64,000 nt of DNA from Pirellulales bacterium (GTDB taxonomy: Bacteria > Planctomycetota > Planctomycetia > Pirellulales > Thermoguttaceae), in assembly GCA_016928165.1 (NCBI GenBank), contig JAFGLH010000128.1:1-64000 (forward strand), in the 5' to 3' direction. A program made the position numbers and the translations under genes. This document shows, in pieces, positions 16,501 through 24,236 of this stretch; position 1 is the stretch's first letter, and each line of letters starts with the position of its first letter. The notes below the pieces were generated by a model. It worked only from the letters and a program-made list of their open reading frames with translations. It searched no databases and was not told the DNA's origin.

Positions 16501-17006
16501 CCGTGGACGTCGGGCATTGTCCAATCGACGGCCGTCTCGGCCGAAACCCGACAAGTGGGCAGCCAGGCAAGCTGCTTGAGATGGGGGGTTTGGTCAATTA
16601 GGGGCATAACCCGGCTCAATACTGAATCGGTCGTCAGCGCCACCCGTGCCTCGGCGTCGTCGGCGATCGCCTGTATGCGATTCAGCGATCGGTTTCGGCG
16701 GGGGGGGTAGACGGGCACGGCGATCACGCCCGCGTAAAGGCACCCAAAAAAGGCGGCGATGAACTCCAGACCGGCCGGATAGAGCAACAAGGCCCGTTGC
16801 CCCACCAGATCGTGCGATTCGAGCCATGCGCCGATCGCCCGTGCCTGACGGTCGAGTTCCCTGTAAGTCAGAGAGATTTCTTCGTTCTCGCCGTCGACCA
16901 GGTACGTGAAGGCGATGTCAGTCGGCTGGCACCGCGCGCGATGCAGCAACAGTTCCACTAGGTTGGAAGGGCCGAAAAACGTCCCAGGCAAAGAATCCAG
17001 ATGCAC
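13545..17006 (-). CDS. Fatty acyl-AMP ligase / acyl carrier protein / alpha-oxoamine synthase fusion
   Basis: A 1153-residue three-domain enzyme. Residues ~1-590 are an adenylate-forming domain with YTSGSTGTPKG and the FAAL-type run LPSYHDMGLIGGILQPLYVG. Residues ~640-720 are a carrier domain with GMDSLERM (S675 for phosphopantetheine). Residues ~755-1130 are a fold-type I PLP enzyme of the serine palmitoyltransferase / AONS / ALAS family, with FSSYNYLG, DEAHSLGILG and GTLSKSIGSCGGY (K982 as PLP lysine). Inferred reaction: activate a free fatty acid as acyl-AMP, load it on the fused ACP, and condense it with an amino acid to give a long-chain 3-ketoamine, that is, a sphingoid-like base made without CoA. 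Which amino acid is used cannot be told by eye. No ceramide synthase or ketosphinganine reductase sits next to it; the neighbours are unrelated. All signature motifs look intact. Confidence 0.85.
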   Translation of the reverse strand: MHLDSLPGTFFGPSNLVELLLHRARCQPTDIAFTYLVDGENEEISLTYRELDRQARAIGAWLESHDLVGQRALLLYPAGLEFIAAFFGCLYAGVIAVPVYPPRRNRSLNRIQAIADDAEARVALTTDSVLSRVMPLIDQTPHLKQLAWLPTCRVSAETAVDWTMPDVHGDTLAFLQYTSGSTGTPKGVVLNHANLVHNSALISYSFEHTRSGTGVFWLPSYHDMGLIGGILQPLYVGRPNVLISPMSFLQKPYRWLAAITKYRGSTSGGPNFAYEHCIRKVTSEQRKKLDLSSWRVAFNGAEPVRAETLETFAEVFAPCGFRREAFYPCFGLAEATLIVSGGFVHKQPIINSFEAEGLSRNEAVPVEPDDPAGRELVGCGENLPDQRIEIVDPETRIPCSPGRIGEIWVQGPSVAQGYWMQEKATEQVFRARLADSGEGPFLRTGDLGFIRDGELYVTGRLKDLLIVRGVNYYPQDIELSVQQSHPRLRLDGGAAFVVEMNSIERLIVVQEIERHKRSNFDEVFDAVRRAVAVEHELVPAEILLLKAGSIPKTSSGKIQRHACREGFLAKTLNVVGRWIDDGRGLGSEGLGARGEGRRLAASAPTGTRKRKTTRKDTSATEPSFQPQDERPAVVEKIPAGHRLTELVVEEIRRVAKERADGMTLDSPIVETGMDSLERMEILASLEDKFGGRFPEEVLPELETTRQLVAAVEKYLGIEPRPASTRPADGEIPEPTHRFDLFPEYVRLRDSLDMLEATGTGNPFFMAHDGPARDTTIIGGKQYINFSSYNYLGFSGDPAVNQAAKEAIDRYGTSASASRVVSGQKLIHVELEREISSFLGTEDTVAFVGGHATNESVIGHMFGPGDLILHDSLAHNSIVQGCILSGARRRPFPHNDWRAADKLLEQYRHEYRRVLVAIEGVYSMDGDIPELPKFIELKKRHKALLMIDEAHSLGILGATGRGIGEHFGVPAEDVDIWMGTLSKSIGSCGGYIAGCKALADYLRYTAPGFVFAAAIPPASAAAALTSLRLLRNEPDRVSQLRENSRLFLDLAKRNGLNTGSSKDTPVVPVILGNSILCLQLSKAMFLRGVNVQPIIHPAVEENAARLRYFISAAHTEKQIRYAVDVMAQELERFVSDRKVQAEPSMAATGQANDC

Positions 17007-17210
17007 GATAGGAATACTCCTCGCTCCGATCTAACTCCACCTGTCCCGGAGAACCCTTGATTGTATGGTTTTCTCCCTTCGTCCGCAATTGTCCCCCTTA
17101 CTCAAATTATGGCCGCCGAAAAACGAATTGCATGTTGACACGGGAAAGAAAAGGTTTTACCGTGCTTCGGGGGGACGGGCACCAAGCATACATTTTAGGG
17201 GGGTCGGATC

Positions 17211-17846
17211 ATGATCGAGATTACCTGCCCAAGTTGCAACCGAAAGCTCCGCGCCAAGTCCGAACTGGCCGGCCGGATGGGCAAGTGTCCCAACTGCGGT
17301 CAGCCGATCCGGATCGCCGCCGAGGCCCCGGACGAAACCACGGATGACGTTCAGGAGGTCCAACAATTACAGCCGCCAAATGAAGAGCGTCTTCCCACGT
17401 ACAGCGCGCCAAACAGGCTTAACCGTGAGAGCCGCTACTTAATTTGCGATAAGTCGCGTTTGGTGGCCCTCTGGGACAACAACGGCAGCGGGTGGATGCT
17501 GATAACCGGCGTTGGAGAAATCCCTGTCAAACGAAACCGCGACAATATCCCCACCACCGGCACATACCAACTCGTCGAGTTGAAATTCACCATGACACCC
17601 GAAGGAAAGCGTCTATCGGGCGTCGCCTGCTACGAGCTTGGTTCGCGTTGGGCTTTGACCGTCTTGGAACAAGGGGACGATACGATCACCGAGAAAATCA
17701 CTGGGCCGGGCTGCTTGAACAGAGATCAAAAGAACGCCGTTCGCACTGAGATAAAAAAGCATTTTATGCAGCCCGTGTGGCAAGATTCCATGGCGGTGAT
17801 GGATTTTCTATCCAACGCCGACTTCCACTCGCCGGGCGTGGAGTAA
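17211..17846 (+). CDS. Zinc-ribbon protein of unknown function
   Basis: The 211-residue product begins with a short zinc ribbon of the form CPSC-x(17)-CPNCG (residues 6-27), common at the N-terminus of planctomycete hypothetical proteins. An acidic, glutamine-rich linker follows, then a ~140-residue region without recognised motif (WMLITGVGEIPVKR, YQLVELKF, CYELGSRWALTVLEQGDD). The start is well supported by a GGGGGG run 7-13 bases before the ATG. A TTGACA at 17135-17140 with a poor -10 (TACCGT, 17-base spacing) might be the promoter. No signal peptide or membrane segment. It stands alone between a minus-strand gene and a two-component pair, and its function is unknown. Confidence 0.6.
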   Translation: MIEITCPSCNRKLRAKSELAGRMGKCPNCGQPIRIAAEAPDETTDDVQEVQQLQPPNEERLPTYSAPNRLNRESRYLICDKSRLVALWDNNGSGWMLITGVGEIPVKRNRDNIPTTGTYQLVELKFTMTPEGKRLSGVACYELGSRWALTVLEQGDDTITEKITGPGCLNRDQKNAVRTEIKKHFMQPVWQDSMAVMDFLSNADFHSPGVE

Positions 17847-17925
17847 TCTCGTCCGTTCAGCAGCCACCGGCACGGCGGCTCGCACCGTAGTGGTCCGTCC
17901 AAGGTTCAATGTCGGGTGAACCGTT

Positions 17926-18013
17926 TAGCGGGGCCGCTTGCGGCCCGTGTTTAGGCCCGTGTTTAAAAAATACGGTGCGCATCTTATTGCATGGGCCGCA
18001 AACGGCCCCGCTA
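17926..18013. repeat. Inverted repeat of the gcggggccgc family
   Basis: The 21-base arms at 17926-17946 and 17993-18013 match at 20 of 21 positions as reverse complements (TAGCGGGGCCGC...). Between them is a short AT-rich stretch. Related sequence occurs at 26358-26410. It is probably a REP-like or small MITE-like element. Confidence 0.75.
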
Positions 18014-18041
18014 CACATGACATAAATCGTTAGGGATCAGC

Positions 18042-18070
18042 CTGACCTACGCATGCTAATTTGTTATAAT
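18042..18070 (+). promoter_or_regulatory. Candidate sigma-70 promoter for the histidine kinase gene
   Basis: A perfect TATAAT at 18065-18070 is preceded after 17 bases by CTGACC (4 of 6 to TTGACA). The predicted transcript start near 18077 would leave about 30 bases of leader before ATG 18109, and would exclude much leader for the track's TTG start at 18085. Confidence 0.4.
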
Positions 18071-18108
18071 ACATAGTTTGTCATTTGCCGGTATTTGAAG
18101 ACGCGACC

Positions 18109-19395
18109 ATGAGACTCCCCCCCGAAGGTGCGCGCTGGCTCGTTACGCTCCGTTTTTGGGCCTGTGCGGCGATATTCACGGCGACAACCGTCGCCTGGGC
18201 GCTGGACGTGTTGCCGCACCCCCTGCCTTTGTATGGGGTCGGCGCGGTTGTGTTCGTTTACAACCTCTTATTCACGTTCAGCCAGCGCGATTGGTCCGTC
18301 AGCGGGCGCGGCGTAGATAGGATTATCTTTCTTCAAATCATCTTCGATCTGGCCGCATTGACCGCGTTGTTGTACTTCGCCGACTTGCCGAGAAACCCGT
18401 TCATTTCATATTACGTTTTTCACATGATAATCGCGGGGATGTACCTTCGCGGTAATTTGCCATACGTGGTGGCGGCCGTGGCCACCTCGCTGGTCGGCGG
18501 CGTAATGCTGCTGGAATACCTGGAGCTGATTCCGCGTTTTCCGTTGCGGTTTTCGGGCGATCCGACCGGGTTGTGGACAATCGACGGCCTGTACGCGTTC
18601 AGCGTCTTCGCGGCGCTCGGCAGCACGTTGTGGATCGCCGTCTATTTCAGCACGGCCATCCGCCGCTACGTCGACCGCGCCCACGCCGAACTGCGCCAGA
18701 AAGAAAAACTTCTTGGCATCGGCCAGTTGGTGGCCGGCATCGCACATCAAATAGCCAATCCGCTCGACGGGGCGCAGAACTGTCTGCGCAAGATCGGAGA
18801 AGCCGTCGGGAGCGATCCGCAATCCACCGAATACGTGGAGATGATGACCGATGCCTTGGAGCGGATCGAGCGGACGGCCAAACGAGTGCAATCGTTCGCC
18901 TTGCCGGGAGGAATCACGCTGACGAACACCGACGTTAACTCGGTGGTGAAGGCGATCCTGCCGTTGTTGGAAAACGCCCGCGGCGGAAACGTAATCGTGC
19001 GCACCGAGTTGGGCCGCGTGCCGCCCGTCAAGGGCGACCCCTACGCGCTGCAAGAGGTGATTTTCAACCTCTGCACGAACGCCTTCGCCGCCATGCCCCA
19101 CGGGGGAACATTAACCCTTCGCACTCGGACCCTCGGCGGCAGCGACGACGATCAGATGGATTCGGTGGCGATCGAGGTGGCCGACACGGGCGAGGGCATC
19201 CCGCGAACGCATTTGGAAAAGATTTTCGAGCCGTTTTTCACCACCCGAGCCGAGGAAGGGGGCACCGGTTTAGGATTGGGGCTTTGCCGCATGTTGATCA
19301 GCGAAATGGGAGGACGGATCGAAGTCCGAACCGCACTGAGCCAAGGAACGGTATTCACCGTGACGCTTAATCCAATGGAAAAGGAAAACGATTGA
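18109..19395 (+). CDS. Membrane-bound sensor histidine kinase
   Basis: From ATG 18109 the product has 428 residues; the track uses TTG 18085, which adds eight residues and lacks a Shine-Dalgarno. Residues ~10-190 form about six transmembrane helices with almost no extracytoplasmic loops, so it probably senses the membrane or an internal signal. A short coiled segment leads to the H-box GIAHQIANPLDG (H213; Gln replaces the more common Glu after His). The ATPase domain has NLCTNAFAAMPHGG (N box), DTGEGIP (G1) and GTGLGLGLC (G2). It autophosphorylates on His and should pass phosphate to the NtrC-type regulator encoded 126 bp downstream on the same strand. Confidence 0.85.
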   Translation: MRLPPEGARWLVTLRFWACAAIFTATTVAWALDVLPHPLPLYGVGAVVFVYNLLFTFSQRDWSVSGRGVDRIIFLQIIFDLAALTALLYFADLPRNPFISYYVFHMIIAGMYLRGNLPYVVAAVATSLVGGVMLLEYLELIPRFPLRFSGDPTGLWTIDGLYAFSVFAALGSTLWIAVYFSTAIRRYVDRAHAELRQKEKLLGIGQLVAGIAHQIANPLDGAQNCLRKIGEAVGSDPQSTEYVEMMTDALERIERTAKRVQSFALPGGITLTNTDVNSVVKAILPLLENARGGNVIVRTELGRVPPVKGDPYALQEVIFNLCTNAFAAMPHGGTLTLRTRTLGGSDDDQMDSVAIEVADTGEGIPRTHLEKIFEPFFTTRAEEGGTGLGLGLCRMLISEMGGRIEVRTALSQGTVFTVTLNPMEKEND

Positions 19396-19521
19396 TTTTC
19401 GCGCGTTTGCGTCCCCGCCGTTGATGCGGCAGTTGCACCGCCGTACGGGAAAACCGGGATGGCGGTACGACTGTTTCTCCAACCGAGAGTGCGTTTACAT
19501 TCCAAAAGAATTTGATCTACA

Positions 19522-20856
19522 ATGAGAATCCTTGTCGCCGACGACGAACGAATCAAATTGGTCACGCTGGCCAACGACCTTGCCGCCCGGGGGCACGAGG
19601 TGGATACAGCCGGCGACGGCGCCGAGGCGCTGGATAAATTCACTTCCGGCAGCTTCGACGTCGTGGTGACCGATCTGAAGATGCCCAAAATCGACGGCAT
19701 CGAACTGCTCAAGCGAATCAAGCAGGACCCGCGCGCCGACGCCGAGGTAATAATTATGACGGCCTATGGAAGCATCCCCCTGGCGGTCGAGGCGGGCAAG
19801 CTCGGAGCCTTCGACTTCTTGACCAAGCCGTTCAATAACGAGGACATTTTCCCGTTGTTGGATCGGATCGCATCCGCCCGTCGCGGCAAGGAACCCGCGA
19901 GCGGGGAAGCGGCCGAAAAGACGATCGATAAAATCGACCAGGCGGTTGTCGGTCAATCGACGCCGATGCGTTCGGTGCGGCGTCTGGTCGAGATATGCGC
20001 CCGCTCCGATGCCAACGTCTTGCTTTGCGGCGAAACGGGAGTAGGCAAGGACTTGATTGCGCTGACTATACATCGCAACTCACACCGCCGCGCCGCCCCC
20101 TTCGTCAAGGTTGGCTGCACTCTATTTCCCAGCCAGTTGATAGAAAGCGAACTGTACGGACACGAAAAAGGTGCCTTTACCGGCGCCGAGCAGCGACGCC
20201 TGGGTCGTTTCGAGCTGGCCGAGGGGGGGACCCTCTATTTGGACGACGTGGACGACATCCCCCTCGAACAACAGACCAAACTGCTTCGCGCTATCGAGGA
20301 AAAAACTTTCGAGCGGGTCGGCGCCGCTGACGAACGGAAGGCCGACGTGCGTATTGTCGCATCGACGAAAAAAGACCTCCTGCAGAAAATCGCCGCCGGG
20401 GAGTTCCGGCAGGATCTTTATTACCGATTGGAGGTTCTCAGAATAGATGTCCCTCCGCTCCGAGAACGGCTCGACGACGTGCCCATGCTGTCCGAGCACT
20501 TGCTCAAGCGGTTTGCCAAGGACGGACCGGGGCAGCTCGAGCCGTCGGCCGTCGAGATACTCAAGCGCCACGACTGGCCGGGCAATGTCCGCGAGTTGGC
20601 GCACTTGCTGCAACGCGCCTACCTGATCGGCGGCGGCGTTGTCGGCGGCGATTTGCTGTTGAAGGAGCTACGCGCGGCGGCGAAAAAACGCCGCGTCCGC
20701 TCCGGCCACTTCCAGGAAACAATCGAAAAAACCGAGCGGGAGCTGCTGCAAAGCGCATTGGAAGAGTCCCAGGGCAACAAGTCGGCAGCCGCCGCCGCGC
20801 TGGGTATGAAACTCTCCACCTTCCGCGACAAACTGGTCAAGCACGGGTTGGGATAA
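19522..20856 (+). CDS. Sigma-54-dependent response regulator (NtrC family)
   Basis: The 444-residue product has a receiver domain (phosphoacceptor D51 in VVVTDLKMPKIDG, then T-loop IIMTAYGS and K in FLTKPF). The AAA+ domain has Walker A GETGVGKD and the sigma-54 contact loop GAFTGAE. A Fis-type helix-turn-helix ends the protein (NKSAAAAALGMKLSTFRDKL). Walker B reads TLYLDDVDDIP where the family usually has LDEIGDL, so the catalytic Glu position is Asp. With the upstream kinase it forms a two-component pair, and its GAFTGA loop means targets should have -24/-12 promoters. Target genes are not evident; no strict -24/-12 site was found nearby. Confidence 0.88.
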   Translation: MRILVADDERIKLVTLANDLAARGHEVDTAGDGAEALDKFTSGSFDVVVTDLKMPKIDGIELLKRIKQDPRADAEVIIMTAYGSIPLAVEAGKLGAFDFLTKPFNNEDIFPLLDRIASARRGKEPASGEAAEKTIDKIDQAVVGQSTPMRSVRRLVEICARSDANVLLCGETGVGKDLIALTIHRNSHRRAAPFVKVGCTLFPSQLIESELYGHEKGAFTGAEQRRLGRFELAEGGTLYLDDVDDIPLEQQTKLLRAIEEKTFERVGAADERKADVRIVASTKKDLLQKIAAGEFRQDLYYRLEVLRIDVPPLRERLDDVPMLSEHLLKRFAKDGPGQLEPSAVEILKRHDWPGNVRELAHLLQRAYLIGGGVVGGDLLLKELRAAAKKRRVRSGHFQETIEKTERELLQSALEESQGNKSAAAAALGMKLSTFRDKLVKHGLG

Positions 20857-20867
20857 TTCCACGATGG

Positions 20868-20888
20868 GGTGGCAGTTTAACTGTCACC
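20868..20888. repeat. ggtggcagtt palindrome
   Basis: GGTGGCAG-TTTAA-CTGTCACC lies between the convergent regulator and RND pump genes. The same core occurs at 32783-32801 and 43693-43711. The stem could act as a bidirectional transcription terminator, but no T-run follows. Confidence 0.65.
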
Positions 20889-20930
20889 ACAACGGACGAA
20901 AAATCGGCGATGGGAGTCGCCTCCTACAAT

Positions 20931-23900
20931 TTAATGTGGATACCGATCCGGCTCTTCCTCCGATCGCGAAGAAACCTTTTCGCCGCGAACGACGATTGTC
21001 TCATCAACCGGCTCCGTGACGAACGTGTCGCCGCTGCCGCGGGCGGCAACCTCGGCGAGACCGTTCGACGGCACGGCGACCGGCTGCAAACGTTTCTTTT
21101 TAGCAAAGACTGCCGATATCAAGACAAAGAACAAGGGGATGAAGATCAGGTCGATGAATGTGGCCGAGAGCATACCTCCGGTCACGGCGGTCCCGATGGC
21201 GTTCATCGCGCCGGCGCCAGCGCCGGTGGCGATGGCCAGCGGCAGCGTGCCGAAAAAGAAGGCCAGCGAGGTCATGATGACCGGTCGGAACCGGATTCTC
21301 ACCGCCGCCAGGGTTGCGTCGATCAGTCCTTCTCCTTTTTCGAGTTGTCCCTTGATGAACTGAATGATGAGGATGGCGTTTTTCGTGGAAAGTCCGAGCG
21401 TAGTCAAAAAGCCGATTTGGAAGTAGACGTCGTTCGAGAGTCCGCGGAAGTAAGTGGCCGCCAAGGCGCCCAAAACGCCCAGCGGCAACATGAGCAGGTT
21501 GACGAAGGGGATGGTCCAGCTTTCATACAGCGCGGCGACGCAGAGAAATATCACTAGTACGGAAAAGGCGTAGAGCACCGGCCCCTGAGCGGTCGCCATC
21601 CGCTCCTGGTAAGACAGGCCGGTGTAGTCGTATCCGATTCCGGCGGGCAGCCGGCCTACGATCTCTTCCATGGCCTTCATGGCTTCGCCGGTGCTCAAGC
21701 CCGGCGCCGGTTCGCCTAGGATGTTCAACGACGGAAAACCGTTGTAGCGTTCAAGTCGGGGAGAGTTCGAGGTCCAACGGCTCGATGCGAAGGAGGTATA
21801 GGGAACCATCTTCCCGGCTTTGTTTCGGACATAAAGTTTTTCCAAGTCCTTCGGCAACATTCGGTGTGGAGCGTCGTTTTGGACAAAGACTCTCTTGACT
21901 CGGCCGCCTTGGATAAAGTTGTTGACATAGGCGCTGCCGAAAGCGGCGGAAAGGGTGTTGTGGATCGAATTGATGGGCACGCCCAGCGCGCCGGCCGAGT
22001 CCCAATCTATGTCGATGCGATACTCGGGCACGTCGTCCAATCCGTTTGGACGGACGCCGGTCAATCGCGGGTCTTGCATGGCCATTCCCAAGAATAGATT
22101 GCGGGCCGCCATTAGGGCCTCGTGGCCCAGATTGCCGCGATCGATCAACTCGAAATCCACGCCCCTAGCCGTCCCCAATTCGACGACGGCCGGCGGCGGA
22201 AAGGCGTAGACCATGGCGTTGCGGATCGAGGTAAACGCCCCCATGGCTCGTCCGGCAACGGCAGTGGCCTTCAAGTCCGGCCGATCTCGCAAGTCCCAAT
22301 CCTTCAACTTCACGAACAACATGGCGCTGCTCTGCGATCTTCCCGCAAAGCTCATGCCGGCGACGCTCATGCACGATTCGACGGCTTCTTTTTCACGCTC
22401 CCGAAAATATTTCACGACTTGGTCCACGACCTCCTGGGTCTGTTCGAGCGTGGCGCCGGTCGGCATGATTACTTGGCACATAAGAATGCCTTGGTCCTCG
22501 TCCGGCAGATAAGCGCTGGGCAACCGCATGAACAAATAGCCCACCGCCGATACCAGCAGAACATAAATGAGGAGGTAGCGAAGCTTTTTGGCGATGGAAT
22601 GTTTAACCAATCCCACGTAGCGGTCTCGAATCCAGAAAAACACCCGATCGAACCGCCGGAAGAACGGGCGGAACAGCCAAAGCGCGTTTTCGGCCGGCTC
22701 GTGACCTTTCGGCACGGGACGGAGAAACGACGCGCAAAGGACGGGCGTCAGGATCAGAGCCACCACCACCGACAGCAACATCGAGGAGATAATCGTAACG
22801 GAAAACTGGCGGTAGATGACGCCGGTCGAACCGGGGAAGAAGATCATCGGACCGAAGACCGCCGAGAGGACCAAGCCGATGCCGATCAAGGCGCTGGTGA
22901 TCTGGTCCATCGATTTGGCCGTGGCCGCGCGGGGCGAAAGACCTTCCTCGGCCATGATCCGTTCCACGTTTTCCACCACCACGATGGCGTCGTCGACCAA
23001 CAGACCGATGGCCAGCACCATGGCGAACATGGTCAGCATATTGATCGAAAAGCCAAAAAACATCAAAACGGCGAAAGTACCCAACAAAACCACGGGCACC
23101 GCGATGGTGGGGATCAACGTGGCGCGGATGTTCCCCATGAAAAGGTACATGACCAGGAAGACCAATACGACAGCCTCGATCAGGGTCTTCACCACTTCGT
23201 TGATGGCCACTTCGATGAAGGGAGTCGTGTCGAAGGGGTAGACGACCTTCATTCCCGGCGGGAAGTAACAGCTCATTTCCTCCATCTTAGCCTTGACCGC
23301 GTCGGCCGTATCCAGCGCGTTGGCGCCGGGCGCTTGACGGATGGCCAGCCCGGCGGTGGGTTTGCCGTTGTAGAAGGCCTCGATATCGTACAGCTCGGTC
23401 CCAAGTTCCGTCCATCCCACGTCCCCCACGCGGACCACCGAGCCGTCCGTGTTGATTCGTATGGGAATGGCGGCGAACTCCTCCGGGGTTTCGAGCAGGT
23501 TCTGCACGACTATGGAAGCGTTCAATCGCTGCCCCTTCATGGCCGGCGCGCCGCCGAACTGTCCGGCTGAGACTTCCACATTGTAAGTCTGCAAGGCCCC
23601 AATCACGTCCTCGATTGTCAACTGATATTCGGTTAGCTTGTCGGGATTGAGCCAAACGCGCATCGCGTATTGTCCGCCGAAGGCATTGACCTCGCCCACG
23701 CCGGGGACCCTCGCCAGAACCTTTTCCAGGTTGGAAACGGCGTAGTCGCGCAGATCGCTTCCGTCCATGCTGCCGTCTTCCGACACCAAGGCCACGATAA
23801 CCAAATAGTTGCGCGTGGACTTGCTGACTTTCACTCCTGTCCGCTGCACCACTTCGGGCAAGCTCGTCATGGCCAATTGCAGCTTGTTTTGCACCTGAGC

Positions 23901-24215
23901 CCAAGCCAGGTCCGGGTCCGTCCCCGCCTTGAAGGTCAATTCGATGCGAGAGGAACCGGACGAATCGCTCGTTCCCGACAGATACAGCAAGTCGTCGAAG
24001 CCCGTCATCTTCTGCTCGATGATTTGGGTGACGCTGTTTTCCACCGTCTCGGCCGATGCGCCGGGATAATTGCATTCGATGGCTATCGACGGAGGAGCAA
24101 TCAGGGGATACTGGGAGATCGGCAAGTTATAGATGGCCAACACACCCAAAACCATCATCATGATGGCGATAACCCACGCAAAAACCGGACGGTCGAGGAA
24201 GAATCTTGAAAGCAT
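20931..24215 (-). CDS. RND efflux pump, HAE1/AcrB type
   Basis: The 1094-residue inner-membrane transporter begins MLSRFFLDRPVFAWVIAI, the usual start of HAE1 pumps. It keeps the length and layout of the family: TM1, a first periplasmic loop with YPGASAETVENSVT, TM2-6, a second loop, TM8-12. TM4 carries GLLVDDAIVVVENVER, whose paired Asp residues relay protons. It exports hydrophobic compounds in exchange for protons with the adaptor encoded 21 bp upstream. No TolC-like outer membrane gene is in the operon, so it must use one encoded elsewhere. The C-terminal ~50 residues are a hydrophilic tail of low similarity. Confidence 0.92.
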   Translation of the reverse strand: MLSRFFLDRPVFAWVIAIMMMVLGVLAIYNLPISQYPLIAPPSIAIECNYPGASAETVENSVTQIIEQKMTGFDDLLYLSGTSDSSGSSRIELTFKAGTDPDLAWAQVQNKLQLAMTSLPEVVQRTGVKVSKSTRNYLVIVALVSEDGSMDGSDLRDYAVSNLEKVLARVPGVGEVNAFGGQYAMRVWLNPDKLTEYQLTIEDVIGALQTYNVEVSAGQFGGAPAMKGQRLNASIVVQNLLETPEEFAAIPIRINTDGSVVRVGDVGWTELGTELYDIEAFYNGKPTAGLAIRQAPGANALDTADAVKAKMEEMSCYFPPGMKVVYPFDTTPFIEVAINEVVKTLIEAVVLVFLVMYLFMGNIRATLIPTIAVPVVLLGTFAVLMFFGFSINMLTMFAMVLAIGLLVDDAIVVVENVERIMAEEGLSPRAATAKSMDQITSALIGIGLVLSAVFGPMIFFPGSTGVIYRQFSVTIISSMLLSVVVALILTPVLCASFLRPVPKGHEPAENALWLFRPFFRRFDRVFFWIRDRYVGLVKHSIAKKLRYLLIYVLLVSAVGYLFMRLPSAYLPDEDQGILMCQVIMPTGATLEQTQEVVDQVVKYFREREKEAVESCMSVAGMSFAGRSQSSAMLFVKLKDWDLRDRPDLKATAVAGRAMGAFTSIRNAMVYAFPPPAVVELGTARGVDFELIDRGNLGHEALMAARNLFLGMAMQDPRLTGVRPNGLDDVPEYRIDIDWDSAGALGVPINSIHNTLSAAFGSAYVNNFIQGGRVKRVFVQNDAPHRMLPKDLEKLYVRNKAGKMVPYTSFASSRWTSNSPRLERYNGFPSLNILGEPAPGLSTGEAMKAMEEIVGRLPAGIGYDYTGLSYQERMATAQGPVLYAFSVLVIFLCVAALYESWTIPFVNLLMLPLGVLGALAATYFRGLSNDVYFQIGFLTTLGLSTKNAILIIQFIKGQLEKGEGLIDATLAAVRIRFRPVIMTSLAFFFGTLPLAIATGAGAGAMNAIGTAVTGGMLSATFIDLIFIPLFFVLISAVFAKKKRLQPVAVPSNGLAEVAARGSGDTFVTEPVDETIVVRGEKVSSRSEEEPDRYPH

Positions 24216-24236
24216 TGGGGAATCTCTGTCGGCTTA

